In this document: one piece after another, positions 27,605 to 35,885 of the stretch
How positions within the stretch are numbered: the stretch's first letter is position 1
Layout of the letters: every line of letters begins with the position of its first letter
Source: Streptobacillus ratti
GTDB taxonomy: Bacteria > Fusobacteriota > Fusobacteriia > Fusobacteriales > Leptotrichiaceae
Reading direction: 5' to 3'
DNA: 36,988 nucleotides
NCBI RefSeq assembly: GCF_001891165.1
Contig: NZ_LKKW01000011.1
Coordinates: 1 to 36,988, forward strand
Translations under genes and position numbers: made by a program
Notes under the pieces: generated by a model
What the model saw: the letters and a program-made list of their open reading frames with translations, nothing else
Databases searched by the model: none
What the model was told of the DNA's origin: nothing

Positions 27605-27635
27605 AAAAAATGGTAGATTCCTCTACCATTTTTTT
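27605..27635. terminator. Bidirectional terminator between purine permease and tpx
   Basis: AAAAAATGGTAGA, loop TTCC, TCTACCATTTTTTT: a stem of 9 bp extended by A/T pairs, with T-runs on both strands. It overlaps the tpx stop codon. Confidence 0.9.
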
Positions 27636-28128
27636 ATATGTTACTTAATACTTTTAATGCTTCTTCATAATTTGGTTCACTTTTAATTTCTTGACAAACT
27701 TCTACATGAGCTAATTTACCTTCTTTATCAATTACAAATACAGCCCTTGCAAGCAACCTTAACTCTTCTATTAACATTCCATATTTCATCCCAAAATCAA
27801 CATCTTTATGATCTGAAATAGTAATTGCATTATTAATTCCATTAGCACCACAGTATCTATTTAATGCAAAAGGTAAATCATTTGAAATAGTTATAAGTAC
27901 TGCATCATCAAATTTACTTATTTCTTGATTAAATTTAGTTGCCTGTATAGCACATATACCTGTATCTATAGATGGAAAAGAAGTTAATACTATCTTTTTA
28001 CCTAAATAATCAGTTAATTTAAACTCACTTAAATCTCCTTTCAATGCTTTGAAATCAGGTGCCATTTCTCCTAATTTTACTTGATTTCCAATTAAAGTAA
28101 TTGGATTTCCTCCCATAGTTATTTTCAT
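27634..28128 (-). CDS. tpx: Thiol peroxidase Tpx
   Basis: A 164-residue atypical 2-Cys peroxiredoxin that reduces hydrogen and alkyl hydroperoxides at the expense of thioredoxin. The peroxidatic cysteine is Cys59 in PSIDTGIC, and the resolving cysteine is Cys93 in LNRYCGANGI, the normal Tpx spacing. Other family markers are GEMAPDF and TISDHKD followed by FGMKYGMLIEELRLLARAVF. It is monocistronic, with a ribosome binding site AAGGAA rather distant from the ATG. A 37-bp imperfect inverted repeat just upstream may be an operator or the terminator of the preceding gene. Confidence 0.95.
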   Translation of the reverse strand: MKITMGGNPITLIGNQVKLGEMAPDFKALKGDLSEFKLTDYLGKKIVLTSFPSIDTGICAIQATKFNQEISKFDDAVLITISNDLPFALNRYCGANGINNAITISDHKDVDFGMKYGMLIEELRLLARAVFVIDKEGKLAHVEVCQEIKSEPNYEEALKVLSNI

Positions 28129-28162
28129 AATGTTTCATTTCCTTTCTTTTATATTTATCAAA

Positions 28163-28199
28163 TCATCTTAAACTATAGTTTTTACTATAATTTAGATGA
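28163..28199. repeat. Imperfect inverted repeat upstream of tpx
   Basis: TCATCT-T-AAACTATAGT, loop TTTT, ACTATAATTT-AGATGA. The arms pair over 16 positions with one mismatch and one bulge. It covers the stop codon of the upstream small gene and the tpx promoter region. There is no T-run, so an operator is as likely as a terminator. Confidence 0.5.
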
Positions 28200-28538
28200 C
28201 TTATTTTTTTTAATTTCTACAATAAATAATAATTCATTATTTTCATAATATATTCTTACATTATCTGCAAGTAAAAATAATAATTTCAATTCATCTTCCT
28301 CAAAAGGTTCTCCCATTAATTCCCAATAAAAATTGTATTCTCTATTTTTATGACTTGCAAGTTTTGAATTTATAAATTCTAATTCATCATCTGACATATC
28401 TATATTAGAGCTAGATATTATTTGAAATATATTCTCTTTTTCTTCTATTTCTACTTTAATTTTTTTCCCATTCTTAGATAAAAAATATTTAACAAGTTCA
28501 TCCATCATTTTAATTATTATTTTTTCTTGTTCTAACAA
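28185..28538 (-). CDS. Small conserved-looking protein coupled to the DUF1576-like gene
   Basis: I do not recognise this 117-residue protein. It is acidic/basic mixed, with no signal peptide or membrane segment. It has a helical N-terminus (EQEKIIIKMMDELVKYFLSK), a central region with IDMSDDELEFINSKLASHKN, then YWELMGEPFEEDELKLLFLL and a C-terminal beta-like stretch (VRIYYENNELLFIVEIKKNK). The start is TTG (28538), nine bases after AAAGGAG. That places 29 bp of the gene inside the 3' end of the upstream membrane-protein gene, so translational coupling is likely. A cytoplasmic partner or regulator of that membrane protein is a reasonable guess only. Confidence 0.75.
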   Translation of the reverse strand: MLEQEKIIIKMMDELVKYFLSKNGKKIKVEIEEKENIFQIISSSNIDMSDDELEFINSKLASHKNREYNFYWELMGEPFEEDELKLLFLLADNVRIYYENNELLFIVEIKKNKSSKL

Positions 28539-29739
28539 TATTTATCACTCCTTTAATTTCTTCTATTATTGGAACATAAATTGATGCTACTATTCCTGCT
28601 GCAAGTCCATTATTATACAAATTCATTCCTCCGTGCACACTACCTATTTGTGTAGCCACTGAAAAATGAAGCATTCCAGCAATTATTCCTAAATACCAAC
28701 CATATTTCCCTGCTATAGGGGCAAGAGTTGTTGAAAAAAATACTGTCATCAATAATACAGTTTCATCTACACTACTACTTGTAAGATAGTACATAATAAT
28801 AACACCAAACATTATAGGTAAAATATTTTTTAAATGCTTTCCAAAACCACCAAAAGAAACTACCGTAAGTATTGCACAAATTACAGTTCCATTAAACACC
28901 TTAAAATATACTGGAAATATTAAACATACAAGTCCAATCATACCCATATTTAAAAATGTTGCATAAAAACCCTCTTCATGAACAAAGTCTGTTACTAATC
29001 TTCCTGTATGTTTATGTATACTTCTCATATTCTCAAATATATTTTTATCATTTATATACCCTATTATCATCATTAAAGAAAATAGTATTAAGAAAAATAT
29101 AAATGGTGAAGTATAGAAAATATTATTGTAGTTTCTATTTACATCAAATTTAATTCCAAATGATAGAATAATTGAATATAATATGATACCAAATAAGCCT
29201 CCAGCAAATCCTGTATTATATAGATTATATCCACCATGATATAAAAGAGTATGTTTAGTAATTATAGGCATAATAAATCCTATGAAAATTCCTAATATAA
29301 TCCCTAGTATTCCTAAAGAAAATACTATAGGTGCAAGTGTTGTACTCATCATAGCAATAGGAATTACTGTCTTAAATTCTATACCAACAAACTTAATATA
29401 AATATATGTACCTATATAAAATGGTATAATATTATATATATTTTTACCCATAAAACCAAAAGATAAATTAATTAATACAGAAACAATTAATAATCCATTT
29501 AATTTTAAATCAAAAACATATATTAAATACATATTAAATAAACAAATTATTCCAGCATTAAAAAAAGTTGCTCCTAAATTTGAAATATAAAAATAGTCTG
29601 ATATTAATATATCATTAGTATTTAATATCTTATATATACCCTCAAATATTTCTTTTGGACTATTTAAAACAAAAGCATAAAGTAATATTAATAAAGGTAT
29701 CATTAAAAAATAAATGTATTCCTTTGTTTTCTCTTTCAA
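28510..29739 (-). CDS. DUF1576-like polytopic membrane protein with internal duplication
   Basis: A 409-residue inner-membrane protein with about ten or more hydrophobic segments. It is an internal tandem repeat: STTLAP (132-137) and HGGYNLYNTGFAGG (168-181) recur as STTLAP (336-341) and HGGMNLYNNGLAAG (369-382), about 202 residues apart. The halves are joined by a polar linker (about 230-256, ENMRSIHKHTGRLVTDFVHE). This agrees with my memory of the DUF1576 family, whose function is unknown; a transporter with two pseudo-symmetric halves is an inference from the architecture. The start is TTG (29739), six bases after GGAGG. It overlaps the next small gene by 29 bp and diverges from cutC. Confidence 0.82.
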   Translation of the reverse strand: MKEKTKEYIYFLMIPLLILLYAFVLNSPKEIFEGIYKILNTNDILISDYFYISNLGATFFNAGIICLFNMYLIYVFDLKLNGLLIVSVLINLSFGFMGKNIYNIIPFYIGTYIYIKFVGIEFKTVIPIAMMSTTLAPIVFSLGILGIILGIFIGFIMPIITKHTLLYHGGYNLYNTGFAGGLFGIILYSIILSFGIKFDVNRNYNNIFYTSPFIFFLILFSLMMIIGYINDKNIFENMRSIHKHTGRLVTDFVHEEGFYATFLNMGMIGLVCLIFPVYFKVFNGTVICAILTVVSFGGFGKHLKNILPIMFGVIIMYYLTSSSVDETVLLMTVFFSTTLAPIAGKYGWYLGIIAGMLHFSVATQIGSVHGGMNLYNNGLAAGIVASIYVPIIEEIKGVINIVRTRKNNN

Positions 29740-29765
29740 ATTTTACCTCCTAATATATATTTTAA

Positions 29766-29794
29766 ATTATACCCTTAATAAATACATATTGCAA
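29766..29794 (-). promoter_or_regulatory. Promoter of the DUF1576-like operon
   Basis: Minus strand: TTGCAA (29794-29789), 17-bp spacer, TATAAT (29771-29766). The extended element GGGTATAAT is mirrored on the plus strand at 29823-29831 before cutC, giving a 10-bp inverted repeat (ATTATACCCT at 29766-29775, AGGGTATAAT at 29822-29831). Confidence 0.6.
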
Positions 29795-29825
29795 TTTAAA
29801 TATTTTTTTATCATAGTATTTAGGG

Positions 29826-29831
29826 TATAAT
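29826..29831 (+). promoter_or_regulatory. Possible -10 element for cutC
   Basis: TATAAT sits 17 bp before the cutC ATG, in the context AGGGTATAATATG. No -35 better than a T-run (29803-29808) is visible. The start would lie very close to the Shine-Dalgarno sequence (GGAGG, 29838-29842), giving an extremely short leader. Confidence 0.4.
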
Positions 29832-29848
29832 ATGCTTGGAGGTATAAA

Positions 29849-30538
29849 ATGAATATAGAAATCTGTGCAGGTAATATAGAAGATATAATAATAGCAGAAA
29901 AATTAAATATTTCAAGAATAGAACTTAATCAAGGATTAAGTGTCGGAGGATTAACTCCATCATATGCGTTAGTAAAACAAGCCTTAAAAATTTCAACTAA
30001 AGATATAGTTGTTATGATAAGACCTAGAGAGGGTAATTTTACATATACAGAAAATGAATATATGATAATGAAAGAAGATGCAAAATATCTATTAGAATTA
30101 CCTATAAAAGGTATTGTTTTTGGATTTTTAAATCATGATAATAGTATAGATATACAAAGAAGTCAGGAGTTTATAACTCTAGCTAAAGAATATGGTAAAG
30201 AATCAATATTTCATAGAGCAATAGATGTAAGTGATGATTATATTAACAACTTAATACTATTAAAAAAATTAGGTATAACTAGAATACTAACATCAGGTCA
30301 TGAAAAAAATGCAGAACTAGGTATAGAAAATATTAAAATAGCTATAAAAGAAAACTTACCCATTATAATTGGGTGTGGAATAAATATTAATAACATTCAT
30401 AAATTTAAAGAATTAGGTATAAAGGATATACATGGTTCATTTTCTAAAAAAATAATGAATGATTATGAAATAGATTTTGGAAATTATACAATCTTAGACC
30501 AAAGTGTCGAAAAATATATTGACTTTAAATCTTTTTAG
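29849..30538 (+). CDS. cutC: CutC family TIM-barrel protein
   Basis: A 229-residue protein of the CutC family. Conserved segments in order: IEICAGNIEDIIIAE, RIELNQGLSVGGLTPS (24-38), VVMIRPREGNFTY (54-66), KGIVFGFLNHD, IFHRAIDVSDD, RILTSGHEKNAELG and IIIGCGININN, matching the (beta/alpha)8 scaffold. The family was linked to copper homeostasis in E. coli, but the biochemical role remains unclear, so I name the family only. The usual 'ELC' near residue 27 is ELN here. It starts at ATG 29849 with GGAGG and is followed 29 bp later by a TetR gene on the same strand, possibly in one operon. Confidence 0.9.
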   Translation: MNIEICAGNIEDIIIAEKLNISRIELNQGLSVGGLTPSYALVKQALKISTKDIVVMIRPREGNFTYTENEYMIMKEDAKYLLELPIKGIVFGFLNHDNSIDIQRSQEFITLAKEYGKESIFHRAIDVSDDYINNLILLKKLGITRILTSGHEKNAELGIENIKIAIKENLPIIIGCGININNIHKFKELGIKDIHGSFSKKIMNDYEIDFGNYTILDQSVEKYIDFKSF

Positions 30539-30567
30539 TATTAAACTGTAATTAAGAGGTGAAATAC

Positions 30568-31242
30568 ATGGAAAAAAAGAAATTATTACAAGAAAAAAAA
30601 CAAAATGTAATAGTTCAAAGTGCAAATCTTTTCTTTAGAAATGGATATGTTAATACTGGTGTTCAAGATATATTAGATATATGCCATATCCCAAAAGGCT
30701 CTTTTTATTATTACTTTAAAAGTAAAGATGATTTACTATTACAAGTAATAGATTATCATAGAGAAAATATTTTAAAATTATTTGAGGAAAATGTAGATGA
30801 TTTATCTATATACAAACTTAAATCCTTTTTTTCTATTTTTCTAAATAATTTTGCAATCATAGAAATAGAGGATAATGACAGTGTAGATAAAAATAAGGAA
30901 AATGATTTATTATTCGGCATACTTAATAATAATACTAAAAAATTTTATGGTGGATCCCCTTTAGGTAATTTAAATTCAGAACTTTCTAATTTAAGTGATG
31001 AAATTAATGCAAAACTAGTTGACGCATATTCTCAAATAGAAAATAGAATATATTTTTTCTTAGAAACATTAAGCATAGTTCATAATAAATATAAATCAGA
31101 ATTTATAGATTATTATACTTATTTACTTATAAACAATCTTGAGGGAACTTGTCTTAAATTAAAAAGAATGAAAAATAAAGAACCAATAGAAGAATTTTTA
31201 AAATTCTTTGATATATTAATAGATAAAATGATAAATGATTAA
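30568..31242 (+). CDS. TetR-family transcriptional regulator
   Basis: A 224-residue one-component regulator. The N-terminal DNA-binding domain spans about 14-58: SANLFFRNGYVNTGVQDILD, then IPKGSFYYYFKSKDDLL, the classical TetR helix-turn-helix with the FYYYF signature. The C-terminal ligand/dimerisation domain is all-helical, with an unusual acidic Asn/Asp-rich insert (EIEDNDSVDKNKEND). The start is ATG 30568 behind AAGAGGTG; the frame also opens at a GTG nine bases earlier, which is part of that Shine-Dalgarno sequence. Targets cannot be told; adjacent cutC or the convergent liv operon are candidates by position only. Confidence 0.88.
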   Translation: MEKKKLLQEKKQNVIVQSANLFFRNGYVNTGVQDILDICHIPKGSFYYYFKSKDDLLLQVIDYHRENILKLFEENVDDLSIYKLKSFFSIFLNNFAIIEIEDNDSVDKNKENDLLFGILNNNTKKFYGGSPLGNLNSELSNLSDEINAKLVDAYSQIENRIYFFLETLSIVHNKYKSEFIDYYTYLLINNLEGTCLKLKRMKNKEPIEEFLKFFDILIDKMIND

Positions 31243-31244
31243 TA

Positions 31245-31279
31245 AAAATAGTACTACCAATTTGTGATAGTACTATTTT
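31245..31279. terminator. Bidirectional terminator between tetR and livF
   Basis: AAAATAGTACTA (31245-31256) and TAGTACTATTTT (31268-31279) form a perfect 12-bp inverted repeat around an 11-nt loop. T-runs occur on both sides. Confidence 0.8.
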
Positions 31280-31282
31280 AAA

Positions 31283-31993
31283 TTAACCCCCTAAATAAGC
31301 TTTCTTAATAACTGGATTATCTATTAAATCTAGTCCTTTACCCTCAAGTATTATTTCTCCTGTTTCAATAACATATGCCCTATCAGATATTTCAAGCGAC
31401 ATCTTAGCATTCTGTTCAACAAGTAATATAGTTACATTTTCTTCTTTATTAATTCTTTTAATAATTTCAAATATCTCTTTAACTAATAATGGTGCAAGTC
31501 CCATAGATGGCTCATCTAATAAAAGTAGTTTAGGTTTAGACATTAATGCTCTTGCCATAGCTAACATTTGTTGTTCTCCCCCACTCATAGTTCCAGATAA
31601 TTGATTTTTTCTTTCTCTAAGTCTTGGAAAAAGTTTAAACATCTTTTCTAAACTTTCCTTTATTTCCGATTTTGGTCTTGTAAAAGCACCCATCATTAAA
31701 TTTTCTAATACAGTTAATTCCGTAAAAATTCTTCTACCCTCAGGTACATGTGCCATACCTTTTGAAACTAATTTATGAGCTTTAACATTTGATATATTTT
31801 CTCCAAATAATGCTATTTCTCCTGACTTAATCTTTAAAAGGTTAGAAATTACATTTAAAGTTGTACTTTTACCTGCACCATTAGCACCAATAAAAGATAC
31901 AATTTCTCCTTTATTTATATAAAAAGAAACATCTTTAATTGCATGTATTTTATCGTAAAATACATTAATATTGTTCACTTCTAGTACTTTCAT
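31283..31993 (-). CDS. livF: Branched-chain amino acid ABC transporter ATPase LivF
   Basis: A 236-residue ATPase. Walker A GANGAGKS (36-43), the LivF marker VPEGRRIFTELTVLENLMMG (83-102), signature MSGGEQQ (136-142), Walker B LLLLDEP (156-162) and LLVEQNAKMSLEISDRAYV identify this subunit rather than LivG. It pairs with LivG as the nucleotide-binding heterodimer. It is the last gene of livKHMGF, 1 bp after livG. Confidence 0.95.
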   Translation of the reverse strand: MKVLEVNNINVFYDKIHAIKDVSFYINKGEIVSFIGANGAGKSTTLNVISNLLKIKSGEIALFGENISNVKAHKLVSKGMAHVPEGRRIFTELTVLENLMMGAFTRPKSEIKESLEKMFKLFPRLRERKNQLSGTMSGGEQQMLAMARALMSKPKLLLLDEPSMGLAPLLVKEIFEIIKRINKEENVTILLVEQNAKMSLEISDRAYVIETGEIILEGKGLDLIDNPVIKKAYLGG

Positions 31994-31994
31994 C

Positions 31995-32753
31995 TTAATC
32001 TCCTAAATATGCTTTAATAACTTCTTTATTATTCTGTATTTCACTTGGTTTTCCACTTGCAATTACTTCTCCGAAATTTAATACATATATTCTCTCACAA
32101 ATACCCATTACTAAATCCATATCATGTTCAATCAGTAATATAGATATATTAAATTCATTTTTTATCTTTTCTATTATTTTCATTAACTCATAAGTTTCAT
32201 TAGGATTCATTCCTGCTGCTGGTTCATCAAGCAATAACAATTTAGGCGAACAAGCAAGTGCCCTAGCTATTTCAAGTTTTCTTTGATTACCATAAGATAG
32301 TGAATCTGCCCTATGTTCTGCTATTTCATCTAAATCAAATATTTTTAAAATTGATTTAGCTTTTTCTATACTTTCATATTCATACTCTCTAAATTTCCTA
32401 GTTCTAAACATTGCATCTAGTGTTGAATAATCTTTCTTTTGGTCTAAAGAAATTCTAATATTATCTAGTACTGTTAATTGCTTAAATAATCTAATATTTT
32501 GAAAAGTTCTTGACATTCCAAGAGCAACTATTTTATGAGTTTTCATATGAGAAATATCCACATCATTTAAAAATATTTCTCCCTCACTTGGCTGATACAC
32601 TCCTGTTAATAGATTAAAAAATGAAGTCTTACCAGCACCATTAGGACCTATTAATCCAACTAATTCTTTTTTATTAATTTCTACATTAACATCTTTAACA
32701 GCAGTTAATCCACCAAATTTTAATGTTAAATTTTTAGTTTCTAATAGTTTCAT
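31995..32753 (-). CDS. livG: Branched-chain amino acid ABC transporter ATPase LivG
   Basis: A 252-residue ATPase. Walker A GPNGAGKT (36-43), the LivG-specific GMSRTFQNIRLFKQLTVLDN, signature LSYGNQRKLEIARAL, Walker B KLLLLDEP and switch EHDMDLVMGICERIYVLN. It partners LivF. Its ATG overlaps the livM stop by 4 bp, a sign of coupled translation. Confidence 0.95.
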   Translation of the reverse strand: MKLLETKNLTLKFGGLTAVKDVNVEINKKELVGLIGPNGAGKTSFFNLLTGVYQPSEGEIFLNDVDISHMKTHKIVALGMSRTFQNIRLFKQLTVLDNIRISLDQKKDYSTLDAMFRTRKFREYEYESIEKAKSILKIFDLDEIAEHRADSLSYGNQRKLEIARALACSPKLLLLDEPAAGMNPNETYELMKIIEKIKNEFNISILLIEHDMDLVMGICERIYVLNFGEVIASGKPSEIQNNKEVIKAYLGD

Positions 32754-33745
32754 TTTATCACCTTCTGTTTAATATCTTTTAGGTATTTTAAGAAAGTTGG
32801 TATAGTAAATTCATTAGTTCCTAATATACCATCTTTTTTAAATATCATTAAACTAATTAATATAAGTGAATAAATTAAAAATCTATATTCTGATACTTGT
32901 CTTAATACCTCATTTAATAATGTTAAGAAAGTTGCAGATACAACTGCTCCTGTTATACTTCCAAGACCACCTAAAACTACCATTACTAATATTTCAATAG
33001 AAAATACAAAATTAAATTTATCTGGCGTTAAACTTCCAAGATTATGTGCAAACAATGCTCCACCTATACCAGCAAAGAAAGCAGAAAGAGTGAATCCATA
33101 AATTTTAGCTTTATTAATATTAACTCCCATATTTTCAGCAGCTATTTCATTTTCTCTTATTGATAAAAGTTGTCTTCCTTTTTTAGATATTAATATCATT
33201 ATCATTAATATTGAAGAGATAACAACTATCAAGAACACATAACTAAAATTAACTATATCAGGTATTCCATTTAAACCTGCAGCTCCCCCTAAAAAATCAA
33301 TATTTTGTATTATATACTTTACTATTTCTCCAAATGCAAGTGTTATTATTGCTAAATAATCTCCTCTTAATCTAAGAGTTGTCATAGAAACTAAAGTTCC
33401 AAAAAGTGATGCAATTATTGCTCCAAAAATACAAACTATAACTAAATGTAGAAATGAATGTAAATTAAAACTATATAAACATTTAGAAAAAACAGCTGAT
33501 GAATATGCTCCTATAGATATAAACCCTGCATGTCCTAAATTAAGTTCACCCATAACTCCTGTTGTAATATTTATACTTAAAGCAAATAAAATATATATTA
33601 AAATATTTATGTAAATACTCGCCTTATAACTAAATATACCATCTCCTATGATAGAATATTGTAATATCAAATATATAACTAATATCATTAAAAATGATAC
33701 GATATAGTTAGTTTTATTTAATTTTAAAATATTTTTCTTTTCCAT
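32750..33745 (-). CDS. livM: Branched-chain amino acid ABC transporter permease LivM
   Basis: A 331-residue permease with about nine or ten hydrophobic segments. Family markers are GELNLGHAGFISIGAY in the first third and RENEIAAENMGVNINKAKIY, the coupling helix that contacts the ATPases, followed by FAGIGGALFAHNLGSLTPD and GGLGSITGAVVSA. It forms the transmembrane channel with LivH. It lies 2 bp after livH and overlaps livG by 4 bp. Confidence 0.94.
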   Translation of the reverse strand: MEKKNILKLNKTNYIVSFLMILVIYLILQYSIIGDGIFSYKASIYINILIYILFALSINITTGVMGELNLGHAGFISIGAYSSAVFSKCLYSFNLHSFLHLVIVCIFGAIIASLFGTLVSMTTLRLRGDYLAIITLAFGEIVKYIIQNIDFLGGAAGLNGIPDIVNFSYVFLIVVISSILMIMILISKKGRQLLSIRENEIAAENMGVNINKAKIYGFTLSAFFAGIGGALFAHNLGSLTPDKFNFVFSIEILVMVVLGGLGSITGAVVSATFLTLLNEVLRQVSEYRFLIYSLILISLMIFKKDGILGTNEFTIPTFLKYLKDIKQKVIK

Positions 33746-33747
33746 AT

Positions 33748-34644
33748 TTAAACCTTTTCCTTTCTATTCTTACCAAATAATCCATTAGGTTTAAATAATA
33801 GAATGATGATTAATAAAATAAATACTATAGGATTTGCCCAAGTAGATGAAATATATCCCTTAACATATGTTTCAAGAAGTCCCATCACATATCCACCTAC
33901 CATAGCTCCCGGTATATTACCTATTCCTCCAAAAACTGCAGCAATAAATGCTTTAAGTCCTGGAAGTAATCCCATATATGGGTCTATTCTTGGATAAGTA
34001 AGTGCATACATTACTCCACCTAAAGAACCTAATGCTGAACCTATAGCAAATGTTAAAGATATAGTAAAATCTGTATTTATTCCCATAAGTTTTGCTGCTG
34101 ATATATCTTGTGAAACTGCCCTTGTAGCCTTTCCCAAGTTAGTGTATTTAATAAATATATGTAATAATAACATACAAAATAGAGTAGCTATGATTATAAA
34201 AAAGCTTAAATTACTAACTCTTATACCAAATATACTAATGTATTCTGAACTTGATAAATATCTTGGTATAAATTCAGATTTAATAATTTTCGGAGATGCT
34301 CCAAAATATATTAAAGCTAAACTTTCAAGTAAAAAACTTAACCCTATTGCAGTAATTAATACATTCATACGTGATGAATCTCTTAATGGTCTATATGCTA
34401 ATCTTTCAATAACTATACCTAAAACAGAACAAAATATTATGGATAATATTAAAGCTGTAGTTAATCCAAATCCTCTGTTTACCGCTACAAAACTAATATA
34501 TGCTCCTATCATTAATATATCTCCATGGGCAAAGTTAATTAATTTAACTATTCCATAAACCATAGTATATCCTAAAGCTATAAGTGCATATATACTACCT
34601 GTCTGTAATCCATTTATCGTTTGATCTATAAAATTTTTAAACAT
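33748..34644 (-). CDS. livH: Branched-chain amino acid ABC transporter permease LivH
   Basis: A 298-residue permease with about eight hydrophobic segments. It starts FIDQTINGLQTGSIYALIAL, then GYTMVYGIVKLINFAHGDIL, both typical of LivH. The coupling region is RAVSQDISAAKLMGINTD, and GLKAFIAAVFGGIGNIPGAM is the conserved C-terminal motif. It starts at ATG 34644 with GAGGAG upstream, immediately after the livK terminator. Confidence 0.94.
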   Translation of the reverse strand: MFKNFIDQTINGLQTGSIYALIALGYTMVYGIVKLINFAHGDILMIGAYISFVAVNRGFGLTTALILSIIFCSVLGIVIERLAYRPLRDSSRMNVLITAIGLSFLLESLALIYFGASPKIIKSEFIPRYLSSSEYISIFGIRVSNLSFFIIIATLFCMLLLHIFIKYTNLGKATRAVSQDISAAKLMGINTDFTISLTFAIGSALGSLGGVMYALTYPRIDPYMGLLPGLKAFIAAVFGGIGNIPGAMVGGYVMGLLETYVKGYISSTWANPIVFILLIIILLFKPNGLFGKNRKEKV

Positions 34645-34655
34645 CTTTTCTCCTC

Positions 34656-34682
34656 AAAAAATTGTGCTCATTAAGAGCACAA
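34656..34682 (-). terminator. Intercistronic terminator between livK and livH
   Basis: TTGTGCTC, loop TTAAT, GAGCACAA: a perfect 8-bp stem followed by six T on the minus strand, 2 bp after the livK stop. Read-through is needed to express livHMGF, so this probably sets the excess of binding protein over membrane complex. Confidence 0.85.
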
Positions 34683-34684
34683 CT

Positions 34685-35812
34685 TTAGAATTTTTCTTTT
34701 AATACTAATTTCCCGTTTTCTATTGTTAAGAAAGAAACTACTTTCTTAGGGTTTCTATTTTCATCAAATTCTAATTTTCCTGTAACTAATTCTAAGTTCA
34801 CTTTATTTAATGCTTCTTTAACTGCCAAGCTATCTGATGTATTTTCTACTGATTTTAAAGCCTCTACAAGAATAGTAGCTGCATCATATCCTAGTGCTGT
34901 AAATAAGTTAGGTTCTTTAGAATATTTTTCTTTAAATTTAGAAATAAAGTCCATACTTAATTCTGATGTATCATTTATATCAAATTGAGTTGTAAATATA
35001 GCTCCCTCAGCTACATCAACAAAGTCTGTTTGTATTCCATCCCAACCATCTGCACCAAAGAATTTAACATTAAGTTCCAACTCTTTTGCTTGAGATAAAA
35101 TTAATCCAACTGTGTTATAATAATCAGGAACTAAAACTGAATCAAACCCAGAATTTTTTATATTTGTCAACAATGATTTAAAATCTTTATCTTCTTTAGT
35201 ATATTTTTGTTCAGAAAATTTTAAATCAATTTGTTCTGCAACCTCTTTAAAACTATTAGTTATTCCAACTGAATAATCACTTGAAGTATTTGTTAAAATT
35301 GCTACATTTGAATATCCTAATTGCTTAATATATTTAGCTAATACCTCTCCTTGGAATGGGTCTGTAAATGTAGCTCTAAATACAAAGTCCTTATTTTCTG
35401 TAATATCAAACCTTGTACCTGCTGGTGTTATCATAGGAATTTTAGCCTTTTGTGCAAGCTCTGCAATTGCAAATGAATTTGCTGAAATTGCCTCACCTAA
35501 TATTGCATCAACTTTATCAACAGATATCATTTTTTTCATTATATTTACTGCTTCTTGTAAATCACCTTTAGTATCTTCAACTATTAATTCTATCTTTTTA
35601 CCATTAATTCCACCCTCATTATTTATTTGAGAAATTTTAAATTCTATTCCCTCTTTTATTGCAACTCCATATTGAGATAAATCTCCAGTTAAAGGTTCAG
35701 GAACACCAATTTTAATAATAGACTCAGTTCCTCCTTTTACATCAACTTCTGCTTTATTACCACAGCTAAACATTATAAAAAGTGTTAAAACTGATAATAT
35801 TATTTTTTTCAT
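34685..35812 (-). CDS. livK: Branched-chain amino acid binding lipoprotein LivK/LivJ
   Basis: A 375-residue periplasmic-binding-protein of the Peripla_BP_6 family. A lipoprotein signal (LTLFIMFSC-G, Cys17) replaces the cleaved signal of E. coli LivJ/K, implying membrane anchoring. The mature protein has KIGVPEPLTGDLSQYGVAI, EGIEFKISQINNEGGINGKK, VDAILGEAISANSFAIAELA and VFRATFTDPFQGEVLAKYI, the usual ligand-binding lobe landmarks. It delivers leucine, isoleucine, valine or related amino acids to LivHM; exact specificity cannot be read from sequence. It starts at ATG 35812 behind GGAGGA and is the first gene of the operon. Confidence 0.93.
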   Translation of the reverse strand: MKKIILSVLTLFIMFSCGNKAEVDVKGGTESIIKIGVPEPLTGDLSQYGVAIKEGIEFKISQINNEGGINGKKIELIVEDTKGDLQEAVNIMKKMISVDKVDAILGEAISANSFAIAELAQKAKIPMITPAGTRFDITENKDFVFRATFTDPFQGEVLAKYIKQLGYSNVAILTNTSSDYSVGITNSFKEVAEQIDLKFSEQKYTKEDKDFKSLLTNIKNSGFDSVLVPDYYNTVGLILSQAKELELNVKFFGADGWDGIQTDFVDVAEGAIFTTQFDINDTSELSMDFISKFKEKYSKEPNLFTALGYDAATILVEALKSVENTSDSLAVKEALNKVNLELVTGKLEFDENRNPKKVVSFLTIENGKLVLKEKF

Positions 35813-35844
35813 TACTGATTCCTCCTTTATTTTTCGATAATATG

Positions 35845-35853
35845 ATTATATCA
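35845..35853 (-). promoter_or_regulatory. Extended -10 promoter of the liv operon
   Basis: The minus strand reads TGATATAAT (TG-n-TATAAT), about 33 bp upstream of the livK ATG. A second reading, TTGATA-16 bp-TATTAT, overlaps it. The same nine-base element precedes addB. Confidence 0.55.
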
Positions 35854-35885
35854 CAATATATCAAATATATAAAATATATATATTA

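Noticed and set aside
29789-29825. TTGCAA as -35 for cutC as well
   Set aside because: The distance to the plus-strand TATAAT is 31 bp, far beyond a functional spacer.
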